This document shows positions 42,454-52,279 of a stretch of 64,000 nt of DNA, piece after piece. The notes under the pieces are model-generated. The model worked only from the letters and a program-made list of their open reading frames with translations, ran no database searches and was not told the origin of the DNA. Both the position numbers and the translations under genes were made by a program. This stretch comes from Candidatus Cloacimonadota bacterium (GTDB lineage Bacteria; Cloacimonadota; Cloacimonadia; Cloacimonadales; TCS61), in contig JASUTE010000006.1 of NCBI GenBank assembly GCA_030445745.1, forward strand, positions 37,244-101,243. Direction: 5' to 3'. The number at the start of each line of letters is the position of its first letter. Positions within the stretch are counted from its first letter, which is position 1.

Positions 42454-45400
42454 TTAGACTTTTTCTACATGTTTAATATGTTTTTTGTTTGTCAGATAAT
42501 ACAATGCGGGAATCACGAACAAGGTAAGCAAAGTAGCAACCAATACCCCACCTATACTTACGATACCAAGAGGTTGGCGCATTTCCGCACCAGCGGAGCC
42601 AATCCCCAAAGCCATGGGCAACATTCCCATTATAATTGCGATAGAACTCATGAGAATAGGTTTCAGTTTGGTAGAACCAGCTTCCAGAAGAGCTTCTTTG
42701 GTTGTTTTACCACCTTCACGTAGCTGCTCGGTATAGTCCATAATAAGAATAGCAGCATTTACCACTATTCCCAGAAGCATAATAATTCCCATAAGGACTA
42801 TTATTCCCAAATTAATACCGCTCAAATAGAGGCTGATGATAACACCAATCAAAGACAAGGGAACCGTCATTAGAATCAGGAAGGGTTTGGTGAAACTTTC
42901 TAAAATTGCAGCTAGCAGCATGTAGGTTAGCAGCATTGCTATAAAGAATGCTCTAATCATAGCCGCAACGGTATCTTGCATCATTTGGCTATCTCCACCC
43001 CAATTGAATTGGAATCCTTCAGGCAAATCCATCTCTTTTTGCAATGCAGTAAGTTCATTCACAATATCGCCCAAAACGTAGCCAGTGGCTACTCCACCGG
43101 TAAATTGTGCAGCTTTCAGTTTGTTTCTGTGAATGATTGTAGTAGCACCTTCTGTAAATTTCACATCTGCAAGTTGAGACATTCTGTAAACTCCTTGTTG
43201 TCCAACAACTGGGATGTTTTCAACTTCGGCTGGAGTATCTACCGATTCATCTTCCAGCGAAATCACAATGTCGTATTCTTCGTTGTTGTCGCGATAGGTG
43301 GAAGTTGTGGTACCTTCTATAGAAGCACGTAAAGCTAGCGCCAGATCGTAAACAGTGAAACCAGTAGCTGCCAGTTTGTTGCGATCTGGTATTAGAGTTA
43401 ATTCAGGTTTGCCAGCTTTTAAGTTACTATCGAAATTGATCAGTCCATCTATATTCTTTGCTTTATCCAGAAATTCCTCTGTTATTTGAGTAAGCTGTTG
43501 CATATTGGTTCCTTGCAGATAAAACTCAACTGGGTCGCTACCGCCTCCCACCAAGCTTTGTGGAGAAACTTTAATTTTAGCATTGGGAACACTGGAAAGA
43601 TCTTCGATAAGTATTTCAGCAAGCTGGTTGGTACTCAGTTCGCGCTCATTTTTATCTACCAAAACCAGAGTTAGGGAAGCCAAGTTAACAGCTTCATCAA
43701 CTCTGCCCTGAGATCCCAAAGTAACTAGAATTTGCTCAACTTCTTCGTGCTGTGCTACTATTTGTTCAATTTCTTTATATTTAGCAGCCGTTTCATTTAG
43801 GTTATATCCTATGGGTAACTCCACATCTATTGTCATTTCACCTTGGTCGGTGCTGGGAAATAGTTCAAAAGCAAGTGTTGAACCCATACCGAATGTTACT
43901 ACCAAGAACAGTACTATGCTTGCTATAACCAATATAGAAGCTCTGAATTTATTGTGGAGAATTTTTTCCAAAATATGGCTGTAAATTCTTTCCCAGTGAT
44001 GGAACATCCTCTCGAAAGATCTTCCTATACGGCCTTTCTTTTGCTTTTCAGGAATTATTATCGACGCTAACATAGGTGTAATGGTAAACGAAATTAACAA
44101 GGAAAAGATAGTAGCAATTGCAACTGTGAGGGCAAATTCCTTCACAAACTGACCTGCTATTGTGCCCATGGTTGCCAGAGGTACGAATACCACAATATTT
44201 GTAAGGGCAGATGCCAGAACTGCTACAGTAACTTCTGCTGTACCCTTATCGGCAGCTACCCGACGATTGTGTCCCATCTCTTTATGTCGGAATATATTTT
44301 CCAAAACTATAACAGCATTAGTAACCAAAATACCTACTGCTGTAGATAATCCCATCAAAGACAGAATATTTAAACTAAACCCAGCCAATTGCATTACCAT
44401 AAAAGTGGAAATTATGGAAGTGGGCATAGCTATAGCAACTATAAGAGTAGAACGTAAGTCGTGTAGGAAAAAAAGTAGTACCAGAGCGGTAAATAAAATT
44501 CCTAAAAGTACGTTCATCAGAGTATCTTGTATCGAGCTTTTGATGAATTCACTACTGTCGTTTACTATTTCCAGGCTGGTTCCTATAGGCAAAGTTTTGT
44601 TTATGGATTCCATCTCTTTTTTTACACCATCAGCAATATCCACAGGGTTACCATCAGCAGTTTTTACTATGGAGATCTGTACCACATTTTCTTTGCGAAT
44701 ATCATCTACATTATTGAAATAGATAGAGCGTTTACGTACTTTTTCACCGGTATCGTTGATCTGTGCTAGTTGACTCAACTTCTTGTTACCAAAAGCAGTA
44801 GGAATTTCTAATTGTTCCAATTGTTCCAAAGTAGATATTTCGCCTTCTAAGCGTACAGAATATTCTTGATCTCCCTGCTGGAATTGTCCACCCGGCATAT
44901 TTAGGTTATGAGCTGCTAAAATTTGTGACAGTTGTGGTAGCGAGATCATATTTTGTGTTACTATTTTGTTATCCAAAGTTACATGGATCTCGCGTTGTTG
45001 GCCACCTGTAATGTTTACATTGGCCACACCTTCCACCTGAGAAAATCTGTCTTTCAGTTGTTTATCAGCTAGTTCGTATAGTTCCCTTGCTTCCAAGTTA
45101 CCAGTAAGAATCATCTGTACTATGGGAAAGGCTGTAATATCAACTTTATCTACACTAGGTTTTTCAGCATCATCCGGTAGTTCGCGCACTATGGCATCAA
45201 CTTTTTGTTTTACCTCAGAAACAGCTATATCAATATCTTTTCCCAATTCAAAAGCGATAAGTACAATAGAGGCATTGTCCATAGAGTAGGAATCCATATA
45301 GTCTATTCGACTAACCGTAGAGACAGCATCCTCGATTTTTTTTGTAATCAGAGTTTCTACTTCACTGGGGCCAGCCCCACCATATATAGTTTGAATAGTA

Positions 45401-45534
45401 ACAAAGGGAATATCGGCTTCTGGCATCAAGTTCAATGATAGCCCCAAATAGGCTAATATACCAAACACCACAAACACCGAGATCAGCATTGTTACCAGAA
45501 CAGGTCGGTTTATAGATAATTTAGATAAAAACAT
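42454..45534 (-). CDS. RND-family efflux permease (AcrB/MexB type)
   Basis: MFLSKLSINRPVLVTMLISVFVVFG...; 1026 aa; VLLFFLHDLRSTLIVAIAMPTSIISTF. Confidence 0.95.
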   Translation of the reverse strand: MFLSKLSINRPVLVTMLISVFVVFGILAYLGLSLNLMPEADIPFVTIQTIYGGAGPSEVETLITKKIEDAVSTVSRIDYMDSYSMDNASIVLIAFELGKDIDIAVSEVKQKVDAIVRELPDDAEKPSVDKVDITAFPIVQMILTGNLEARELYELADKQLKDRFSQVEGVANVNITGGQQREIHVTLDNKIVTQNMISLPQLSQILAAHNLNMPGGQFQQGDQEYSVRLEGEISTLEQLEQLEIPTAFGNKKLSQLAQINDTGEKVRKRSIYFNNVDDIRKENVVQISIVKTADGNPVDIADGVKKEMESINKTLPIGTSLEIVNDSSEFIKSSIQDTLMNVLLGILFTALVLLFFLHDLRSTLIVAIAMPTSIISTFMVMQLAGFSLNILSLMGLSTAVGILVTNAVIVLENIFRHKEMGHNRRVAADKGTAEVTVAVLASALTNIVVFVPLATMGTIAGQFVKEFALTVAIATIFSLLISFTITPMLASIIIPEKQKKGRIGRSFERMFHHWERIYSHILEKILHNKFRASILVIASIVLFLVVTFGMGSTLAFELFPSTDQGEMTIDVELPIGYNLNETAAKYKEIEQIVAQHEEVEQILVTLGSQGRVDEAVNLASLTLVLVDKNERELSTNQLAEILIEDLSSVPNAKIKVSPQSLVGGGSDPVEFYLQGTNMQQLTQITEEFLDKAKNIDGLINFDSNLKAGKPELTLIPDRNKLAATGFTVYDLALALRASIEGTTTSTYRDNNEEYDIVISLEDESVDTPAEVENIPVVGQQGVYRMSQLADVKFTEGATTIIHRNKLKAAQFTGGVATGYVLGDIVNELTALQKEMDLPEGFQFNWGGDSQMMQDTVAAMIRAFFIAMLLTYMLLAAILESFTKPFLILMTVPLSLIGVIISLYLSGINLGIIVLMGIIMLLGIVVNAAILIMDYTEQLREGGKTTKEALLEAGSTKLKPILMSSIAIIMGMLPMALGIGSAGAEMRQPLGIVSIGGVLVATLLTLFVIPALYYLTNKKHIKHVEKV

Positions 45535-45549
45535 ATTCTAACTCCGTTT

Positions 45550-46578
45550 TCAGTCTACTAATTTCACTTTAGCACCATTGTAAATTAAATTAAGTCCTTC
45601 AGTTATGATCTTTTCTCCTGCTTTCAAGCCAGAAGTGATTTCGAAATCTCCGTTGCTGGCAACACCGGTTTGCACATAACGTTTTACCGCTTTGCCATCT
45701 TCCACAACATACAAATAGCTGCCATCAATATCGTTTTTGATAACTTTTCTGGGAACAACCAGTGCTTGCGGATTTACATATGTTTGTAGGAAGATATCGG
45801 CTGTAACACCAGATTTACAAAGCTTTTCTTGATTCTCAAAGAGCAGATCTACCTGAAATGCGCGATGGGTTGGGTCCATAGAATTGGCTACCTCAGTTAC
45901 TTTTCCCCAAATTGTATTACCTTGCCAAACAGCTCTGGCTTTTTGCCCAACTTTTATTTGGCATATCTCTTTTTCAGTTGTCCAAATTGTAGATTTCAAC
46001 TCTTTTGTGTTGGAAATAATGGCCAGTATATCTTTTGCTTCAACACCATCGGTTTCACGAACATTTACGCTGGTTACTATTCCCGAAATTGGGGCTCTTA
46101 CTTTTAGCATCTGAGAAGCAGCATCATAATTAGCTTTATTAACCAACATCTGCGTTTCTGCTTGATCTAGCTCTTGTTTGGAAATTCCACCTGCTTCATA
46201 TAATTTATTCATTCTCTGGTAGGTTGTTTGGGCCATTTCATAAGCGGATTTAGCTTGCTGAAATTGTGCAGCTGGCGCATCTTCGGGAAATTCTATTATT
46301 ACTTGATCTTGTTTAACATAATCGCCAACTTCTACCAACACTTTTTCTATACGACCTCCAATAAGAGCAGAAGCGTAAGACTGTCTTTTGCCAGATAAGG
46401 AAGCACTGAATGGCAGCTCAAGTACAAATTCTTCCGATTTTAGAGTTTTGATTTTTGTGGGAATACCCTCTTTTTCATAGATCTGTTCCATATTTCTGGC
46501 AGCTGTTTCTTCTTTATTACTACAACTGGTAAGAAACAAACCTGCAAATACGATTGCTAGTAAAATTATCCTCTTCAT
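45550..46578 (-). CDS. RND efflux periplasmic adaptor, lipoprotein
   Basis: Lipobox LFLTSC; membrane-fusion-protein fold pattern; adjacent to permease. Confidence 0.92.
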   Translation of the reverse strand: MKRIILLAIVFAGLFLTSCSNKEETAARNMEQIYEKEGIPTKIKTLKSEEFVLELPFSASLSGKRQSYASALIGGRIEKVLVEVGDYVKQDQVIIEFPEDAPAAQFQQAKSAYEMAQTTYQRMNKLYEAGGISKQELDQAETQMLVNKANYDAASQMLKVRAPISGIVTSVNVRETDGVEAKDILAIISNTKELKSTIWTTEKEICQIKVGQKARAVWQGNTIWGKVTEVANSMDPTHRAFQVDLLFENQEKLCKSGVTADIFLQTYVNPQALVVPRKVIKNDIDGSYLYVVEDGKAVKRYVQTGVASNGDFEITSGLKAGEKIITEGLNLIYNGAKVKLVD

Positions 46579-46595
46579 TTTTTTCTCCTATATTT

Positions 46596-47969
46596 TTATA
46601 ATTCTCTTCCAATTGATTTTAAAAGTTCTTCATAGGCCATAATGGTATCATAGACAGAATTCCTATAGTTTAATCGTGCTATTTTAACTTGTAGTTGGGC
46701 ATCGAAGACTTCCAATTGATCGGAAACTTGGTTCTCGTAGCGAGTTTGAGCAATTTCCAATCCTTTCTGAGCCAGTTCACGATTCTTTTTTTGAGTTTCC
46801 AATTTTTTCAAATTATTCTGCCAGGTGAGATAGGCATTTCTTATTTGTAATTTTATTTTTTCTTGCAAATCTTGATGGCTGTATTGCGATTGCTTTAACT
46901 GGTGGCGAGCTTTAGCTGTTTTAGCAGAATTGGAAAAACCGGTGAATAAGGGCATGGAAAAACCAATGCCAACTTGGTAATAGTTTCCCCAATCATCATC
47001 TTCAATACTATTTTCATTTTGCCCAAAATAATTATATTCAGCCGTAATTCCTATATTTGGCAAAAAATTTCCTTTTTCATAACGCAGGTTTACTCTGCTA
47101 ACTTCCAAATTGATTTTCGAAAGTTCCAGTTCAGTTCGCATCTTCAATCCTTCTTGTAAAGCATTTTCCAAATTGAATTCCTGCATATTAGGAAGCACTA
47201 TATCGCCTGCCAGCGAAATTTCTTCTTCCAAATTCAAATAATTTTTCAAACTTTCCAAAGCCAAAGCAGCATTTTTCAGCGCTTCTTGAACTTCTGGTTC
47301 CAGCTTTGCTACTTCCAGTTCAGCTCGCAAAAGGTCATATTCGGAAACTAATCCTTGATTGTACATCTTCTTTACCTTCTGGTAATATTCTTTTGCAAAT
47401 TGCAGGGCATCTTTTTTTATCTCTACCACATTTTGTGCTAAAATCGCACTGTAGTATTTATCTTTGGTATTGTAGATGATATCTTGTTTCACTAAAAAAT
47501 ATCTCTTTTCTTGGATATTGTAAAGCTTATTGGCTATTTTAATGCCGTTTATTAGTTTACCACCAGTAAAAACTGCTTGTTCCAGCTTTACAGAGCTAGA
47601 AAGTGAATTTTCCTTTTGAATATCTTCTGGTAAAATAGCATCGTAAGCATTATCTACATAACCGGCCAGCATTTGGTCGTTTGCCGTTGCTGTGGTGTCT
47701 AACAAACTGGTGGCTGGGATATAGGAAAAGTTGGCCGATTCTGGCATTTCGGTTCTTTTATGCTGGAATCCTGCTGTCAAACTGAGTTGTGGAAATAGAT
47801 TTCCCCGAACATTGCGGTATTCCTGTTTATAAACTTCAACTTCTTCCTTAGCAGACTGCAGTTCTTTGTTATTCTCCAAAGCCAATTGCACGCATTCTTG
47901 CAAGTCTAGTTCAATTCCTGCTAAAATGGTGGTTGCAGCTATGAATATCAGTATTGCTAATTTTTTCAT
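46596..47969 (-). CDS. TolC-family outer membrane efflux protein
   Basis: LDLQECVQLALENNKELQSAKEEVE; repeated coiled-coil pattern. Confidence 0.93.
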   Translation of the reverse strand: MKKLAILIFIAATTILAGIELDLQECVQLALENNKELQSAKEEVEVYKQEYRNVRGNLFPQLSLTAGFQHKRTEMPESANFSYIPATSLLDTTATANDQMLAGYVDNAYDAILPEDIQKENSLSSSVKLEQAVFTGGKLINGIKIANKLYNIQEKRYFLVKQDIIYNTKDKYYSAILAQNVVEIKKDALQFAKEYYQKVKKMYNQGLVSEYDLLRAELEVAKLEPEVQEALKNAALALESLKNYLNLEEEISLAGDIVLPNMQEFNLENALQEGLKMRTELELSKINLEVSRVNLRYEKGNFLPNIGITAEYNYFGQNENSIEDDDWGNYYQVGIGFSMPLFTGFSNSAKTAKARHQLKQSQYSHQDLQEKIKLQIRNAYLTWQNNLKKLETQKKNRELAQKGLEIAQTRYENQVSDQLEVFDAQLQVKIARLNYRNSVYDTIMAYEELLKSIGREL

Positions 47970-48559
47970 TTTGCTTCTCCTGTACTTTTAATGGAAATAC
48001 CTTTAAATATGATATTAATTGTATCTTCGAACATCTTTTCAGCTTCGATATCTTTATTTTCTATGTGTAAGCTGTAACCGGTACCATAAGTTACCCCCAA
48101 TATCATTAAAACAAGCGAATCTACAGAGGTAACTTGAATGGTAGAACGTTCGATTCCTGTCTCGATGATCTCTTTGACTAAATTTTGGTCAAATTCCATC
48201 ATAACCTTTTGTTCTTTATGGAAATATTCTTTAACTTTGGATGGCAGGTTTTCGCGATTAAGAAGTTCCATAAAGGGTTTGTTTTCGCGAAAGATATTCA
48301 ATTTTTTGTGCATAAATATCTTCAGCTTTTCCTTGGTGTTATGTCCTGTTTTGATACTTTCGGAAAGCTCTTGTCTCAAGTCGTTCATGGTTTGTGAAAA
48401 CATAGTTTTTAAAAGATCGTTCTTACTGTTGAAATAATAGTAAAGCGCTGTTTTCTTTACACCGCATTCTTGAGCTATATCTTCCAGGGTAGTTTTTCTG
48501 ATGCCATATTTCAGCATCATCTTCTTGGCTGCTAACGTTATCTCTTTTTTTCTGTCCAT
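47966..48559 (-). CDS. TetR-family transcriptional regulator
   Basis: HTH: MMLKYGIRKTTLEDIAQECGVKKTALYYYFNSKNDLL. Confidence 0.93.
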   Translation of the reverse strand: MDRKKEITLAAKKMMLKYGIRKTTLEDIAQECGVKKTALYYYFNSKNDLLKTMFSQTMNDLRQELSESIKTGHNTKEKLKIFMHKKLNIFRENKPFMELLNRENLPSKVKEYFHKEQKVMMEFDQNLVKEIIETGIERSTIQVTSVDSLVLMILGVTYGTGYSLHIENKDIEAEKMFEDTINIIFKGISIKSTGEAK

Positions 48560-48745
48560 AACTCCTTCTTATAGTTTTAATTTTTTATTATAAAGTTCGA
48601 AACTTTTGGGGTAAGGCTAATCTGTCAAGTGAAATTTTATTTTTTTTATTAAAAAGATAAAAGCATCAAGTAGGAAAATTATTTGTTGACGTCTAGGCTG
48701 TTTTTATTTTTTAAACACAAATAATAAAAATATCCGGGAGGATAA

Positions 48746-50965
48746 ATGAGAAGATATCTCTTTTTGCTGTTGTTCATTATTATATTTTCAGCACTTATGG
48801 CAAATTCGAATTTGGTGATGGAAATTGATATACAAGGTAATAAAAATATTGAAACCCCATTGATTCAGTCACTGCTTACTTTCGAGGTAGGAAGTGTGAT
48901 CCAGCCAAACGATATTTCCAAGTCTATGAAAAATTTGTACCAGCTGGGTGTTTTCGACGATGTTCAGGTAGAAGCTTATGAGTTGGAACGTGGGATTGGT
49001 TTGCGAGTTACTGTTTCAGAGTATCCCATTGTAGAATCTGTAAGTTTTAAGGGTAATAAAAGAGTAACAACCGACAAAATAAAAGAGTTAGTCAATTTAA
49101 AAAAAGGCAGCTATTGGGCGCCATTTCTGAAAAATGAATTAGAGCGCACAATTTTAGATCAATATAAGGAAAAGGGCTATCATTTAGCTAAGGTAGATTT
49201 TGAAGTAGAAGAACTGGCTAATAACAAAGTGAATGTAAAGGTAAAGATAGAAGAAGGTGATAAGGTAACTATCAAGTCGATCAAAATCCACGGAAATCAG
49301 CAAGTTCCTTCCAAAAAAATATTAGGTGAAATGAAAACAAAAGAATCCAGCCTTTTCCGTTCCGGCAAGTTTGAAGAGGAAAAATTTGAAGAAGATATGA
49401 ATCGCATAGTTGATTATTACAACAAGAAGGGCTTCATTGATGCGCGCATTATAAACCGGGAAATTAATATTGTAAAAGGGCGCTATGTTATCGATATTTA
49501 TTTGTACGAGGGCGAATCTTATGAATTTGGTGAGATCACAGTTTCGGGTAACGAGCGCTTTACAGATGAGATCATAATCTCGCAATTTAAATTCAAAGAT
49601 GATGATGTTTTTGATCTGGAAAAATTCAATGAACAGCTTTCTGGCGTGGCTTCTATGTACTATGAAGAAGGTTATATCTATTCCAATTTTGAACATGAGC
49701 TGGAAAAAGATGGGAACGACATTAACATTCATCTGAAAATTACAGAGAATAACCGAGCTAAGGTACATAAAATAAAAATAGCAGGCAACAAGCGTACCAA
49801 AGAAAAGGTGATCCGCAGAAATTTAGTGATTGTCCCTGGTGACTATTTCAGGCAATCCAAAGTTATTCGTACCCAACAAAACATATACAATATGGGTTTT
49901 TTCGAGCCAGACATATCTTTGGATTATGAACCCATCAACAAAAAGGGCGATATTGATCTAATTTTGGGAGTTACCGATAAATCTGCTGGAACCGCCAACG
50001 GTGGTATTGGTATTAACAGCCAAGATGGTATTGTTGGCCAGCTTAGTGTTTCCAATAACAACCTGTTGGGTAATGCCTGGAAAGCTTCCTTATCCTGGGA
50101 ATTTGGTAACGATTCTCAAAATTATCAGTTCGAATTTACCAATCCCTACTTACTAGATACAGATACTATGATAGGCTTTAATGTTTATCACACTACCAAA
50201 GAGTGGGATACCTACGATCTGCGCACCAGCGGTGGAGCTATTCGTTTGGGCCGGCCTCTGTATTTTTTGAATTATACCAAAATTGTAGCCAGTTATTCCT
50301 ATTCTGCCAAAGAATATTCCATACTCTCTAGTGTTAATCCAGATAATGTTTCTTCCGAACTTCGGCGCTTGAACGATATAGGTTGGCAATATACAAGTTC
50401 TATTACCACTTCCATAAGCCGCGACAGCCGTGATAATGTGTTTTTCCCAACTTCTGGTTCCAATATAATGCTCTATTCAGAATTGGCAGGTGGTCCACTG
50501 CAAGGTGATTTCAGTTATTTTAAACAAATTGCCCAAATGAGCTGGTATATGCAAACTTTCTGGAAGTTTGTACTCAGAACCAAGTGGCGATTTGGCTATG
50601 TTACTGGTTACAACGATTCGGAAGTACCACCCGATGAGCGTTTTTATTTGGGAGGTACGGGAGCCGATGGCCTGCGTGGATATGCCGATCAATCTATTGG
50701 CCCTATCGATGGAGGTAGCCGAGAGATAATCTTCTCTACTGAGTATGCTTGGCCTATTACAGGAGATCAGATAGTGGGCTTGCTTTTCTTGGATGCAGGC
50801 GATAGTTTTAATAAATTGGAAAACTTTAACTTTTGGAATATGAAAAAGGGTGGCGGTATTGGTCTGCGAGTGCGTAGTCCTTTCGGGCTAATCGGTTTCG
50901 ATTATGCCTACAATTTCGATAAAGACAGTTGGGAACCTCATTTTCAATTTGGTACTACTTTCTAA
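48746..50965 (+). CDS. bamA: Outer membrane assembly factor BamA
   Basis: POTRA repeats and beta-barrel with FYLGGTGADGLRGYADQSIGP. Confidence 0.93.
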   Translation: MRRYLFLLLFIIIFSALMANSNLVMEIDIQGNKNIETPLIQSLLTFEVGSVIQPNDISKSMKNLYQLGVFDDVQVEAYELERGIGLRVTVSEYPIVESVSFKGNKRVTTDKIKELVNLKKGSYWAPFLKNELERTILDQYKEKGYHLAKVDFEVEELANNKVNVKVKIEEGDKVTIKSIKIHGNQQVPSKKILGEMKTKESSLFRSGKFEEEKFEEDMNRIVDYYNKKGFIDARIINREINIVKGRYVIDIYLYEGESYEFGEITVSGNERFTDEIIISQFKFKDDDVFDLEKFNEQLSGVASMYYEEGYIYSNFEHELEKDGNDINIHLKITENNRAKVHKIKIAGNKRTKEKVIRRNLVIVPGDYFRQSKVIRTQQNIYNMGFFEPDISLDYEPINKKGDIDLILGVTDKSAGTANGGIGINSQDGIVGQLSVSNNNLLGNAWKASLSWEFGNDSQNYQFEFTNPYLLDTDTMIGFNVYHTTKEWDTYDLRTSGGAIRLGRPLYFLNYTKIVASYSYSAKEYSILSSVNPDNVSSELRRLNDIGWQYTSSITTSISRDSRDNVFFPTSGSNIMLYSELAGGPLQGDFSYFKQIAQMSWYMQTFWKFVLRTKWRFGYVTGYNDSEVPPDERFYLGGTGADGLRGYADQSIGPIDGGSREIIFSTEYAWPITGDQIVGLLFLDAGDSFNKLENFNFWNMKKGGGIGLRVRSPFGLIGFDYAYNFDKDSWEPHFQFGTTF

Positions 50966-50982
50966 CACAAAGTTAATTTTGT

Positions 50983-51016
50983 AGCCATAACCGTTAGGGT
51001 TGGCTGTTTTTATTAT
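50983..51016 (+). terminator. Likely terminator after bamA
   Basis: AGCC-AT-AACC-GTTAG-GGTT-GGCT then GTTTTTATTATTT. Confidence 0.6.
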
Positions 51017-51074
51017 TTGAAAATAAAAATTCTTGACTGCCTGAAGCCATTTTTATTCTGTGGCAATTCTTGAT

Positions 51075-51154
<80 letters not shown>

Positions 51155-51158
51155 TTTT

Positions 51159-51234
51159 GGGCGTTTAGCTCAGCTGGGAGAGCGCCTGCCTTACAAGCAG
51201 GTGGTCGGGGGTTCAAATCCCTCAGCGCCCACCA
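51159..51234 (+). tRNA. tRNA-Val (anticodon TAC), copy 1
   Basis: GGGCGTTTAGCTCAGCTGGGAGAGC; anticodon arm CCTGC-CTTACAA-GCAGG; encoded CCA. Confidence 0.97.
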
Positions 51235-51296
51235 TTTTTTTAAAAGAATTTGACAGAATAAGTTTAGAATAAAAAAATGCTCTCAGTGATTTTATA

Positions 51297-51372
51297 GGGC
51301 GTTTAGCTCAGCTGGGAGAGCGCCTGCCTTACAAGCAGGTGGTCGGGGGTTCAAATCCCTCAGCGCCCACCA
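51297..51372 (+). tRNA. tRNA-Val (anticodon TAC), copy 2
   Basis: Identical 76-nt sequence to copy 1. Confidence 0.97.
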
Positions 51373-51378
51373 TTATAG

Positions 51379-51410
51379 AGGTCAGCCGTAAAGCTGACCT
51401 GTTTTATTTT
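51379..51410 (+). terminator. Terminator of tRNA cluster
   Basis: AGGTCAGC-CGTAAA-GCTGACCT then GTTTTATTTT. Confidence 0.85.
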
Positions 51411-51473
51411 CGGAAATATTTTGACATTTTTTACAGCTTTTTTTCCTTTTGCTCATAAAGGAGATAAGAATTA

Positions 51474-52132
51474 TGAAAAAGAGCATGATCATTTTGTTAA
51501 TATTTGTAATAAGCACCTTAAGTGCCGTTGGACTGCAAGAATATTTAGAAAAACCAAATTTTAAAACCTTTCGACAAACAGCAGATTCCTTGTATAAAGC
51601 AAATTCCCAAATAGAATTGGCTTATCTGCTTAACTATGAATTAGAAAGACAGATAGCCGAATTAGATAAAGTTTATTCCCAAATGGATCTGCAATCCAAA
51701 TTCTCGTTAGCGAACCTTAAATTGGAAATGGGAAAATATGAATCAGCTATTGCTATTTATGAAGAATTGAACCAAAATTATCCCAAATGGTCTTGCCCTT
51801 GGCGACATAAAGGTGAAGCTTTATTTAAAACTAACAAATTGGCAGAAGCTGAAAAAGCTTTGCAGAAATCTATTGAAACCCGAAAACAACACTACGATGC
51901 CTATGTAATGCTAGCAGAAGTACAAAAAGAACAAAAAAAATATAAGCAAGCTCTACAGACTTTACAAGAAGGTATGAAATATAAGGGCAAGGATATAGAA
52001 GAGGGAGAGCGAGACGAGTTGGAAGTGGATTTTTTGATGCTGGAATTGTTGAAATTGAATCAGGAACCAGCGACTGAACTGGAACAAAGGTTGAAAAAAC
52101 AAGCTCCCAACCATCCCTACTGGCAGAAATAA
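51474..52132 (+). CDS. TPR-repeat protein with signal peptide
   Basis: MKKSMIILLIFVISTLSAVG; TPR units YESAIAIYEELNQNYPKW and LAEAEKALQKSIETRKQHYDAYVMLAEVQ. Confidence 0.8.
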
Positions 52133-52168
52133 ATACCATGTAATATTCGTGTACAAAGTACTCAGAGT

Positions 52169-52208
52169 GTAGTAAATCTAATTTACTACCACCATCTTTT
52201 TTTGCCAT
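52169..52208 (+). terminator. Likely terminator
   Basis: GTAGTAAAT-CTA-ATTTACTAC perfect stem followed by CACCATCTTTTTTT. Confidence 0.65.
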
Positions 52209-52279
52209 TTTATACCAAAAATCGTTTTGGAACAGAAGTTGCGTTAATTTTGTATGTTGAATTTAACGAGGAGATTATA

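Noticed and set aside
44162-44722. 186-aa plus-strand ORF
   Set aside because: Fully antisense within the well-supported RND permease gene; no recognisable protein features.
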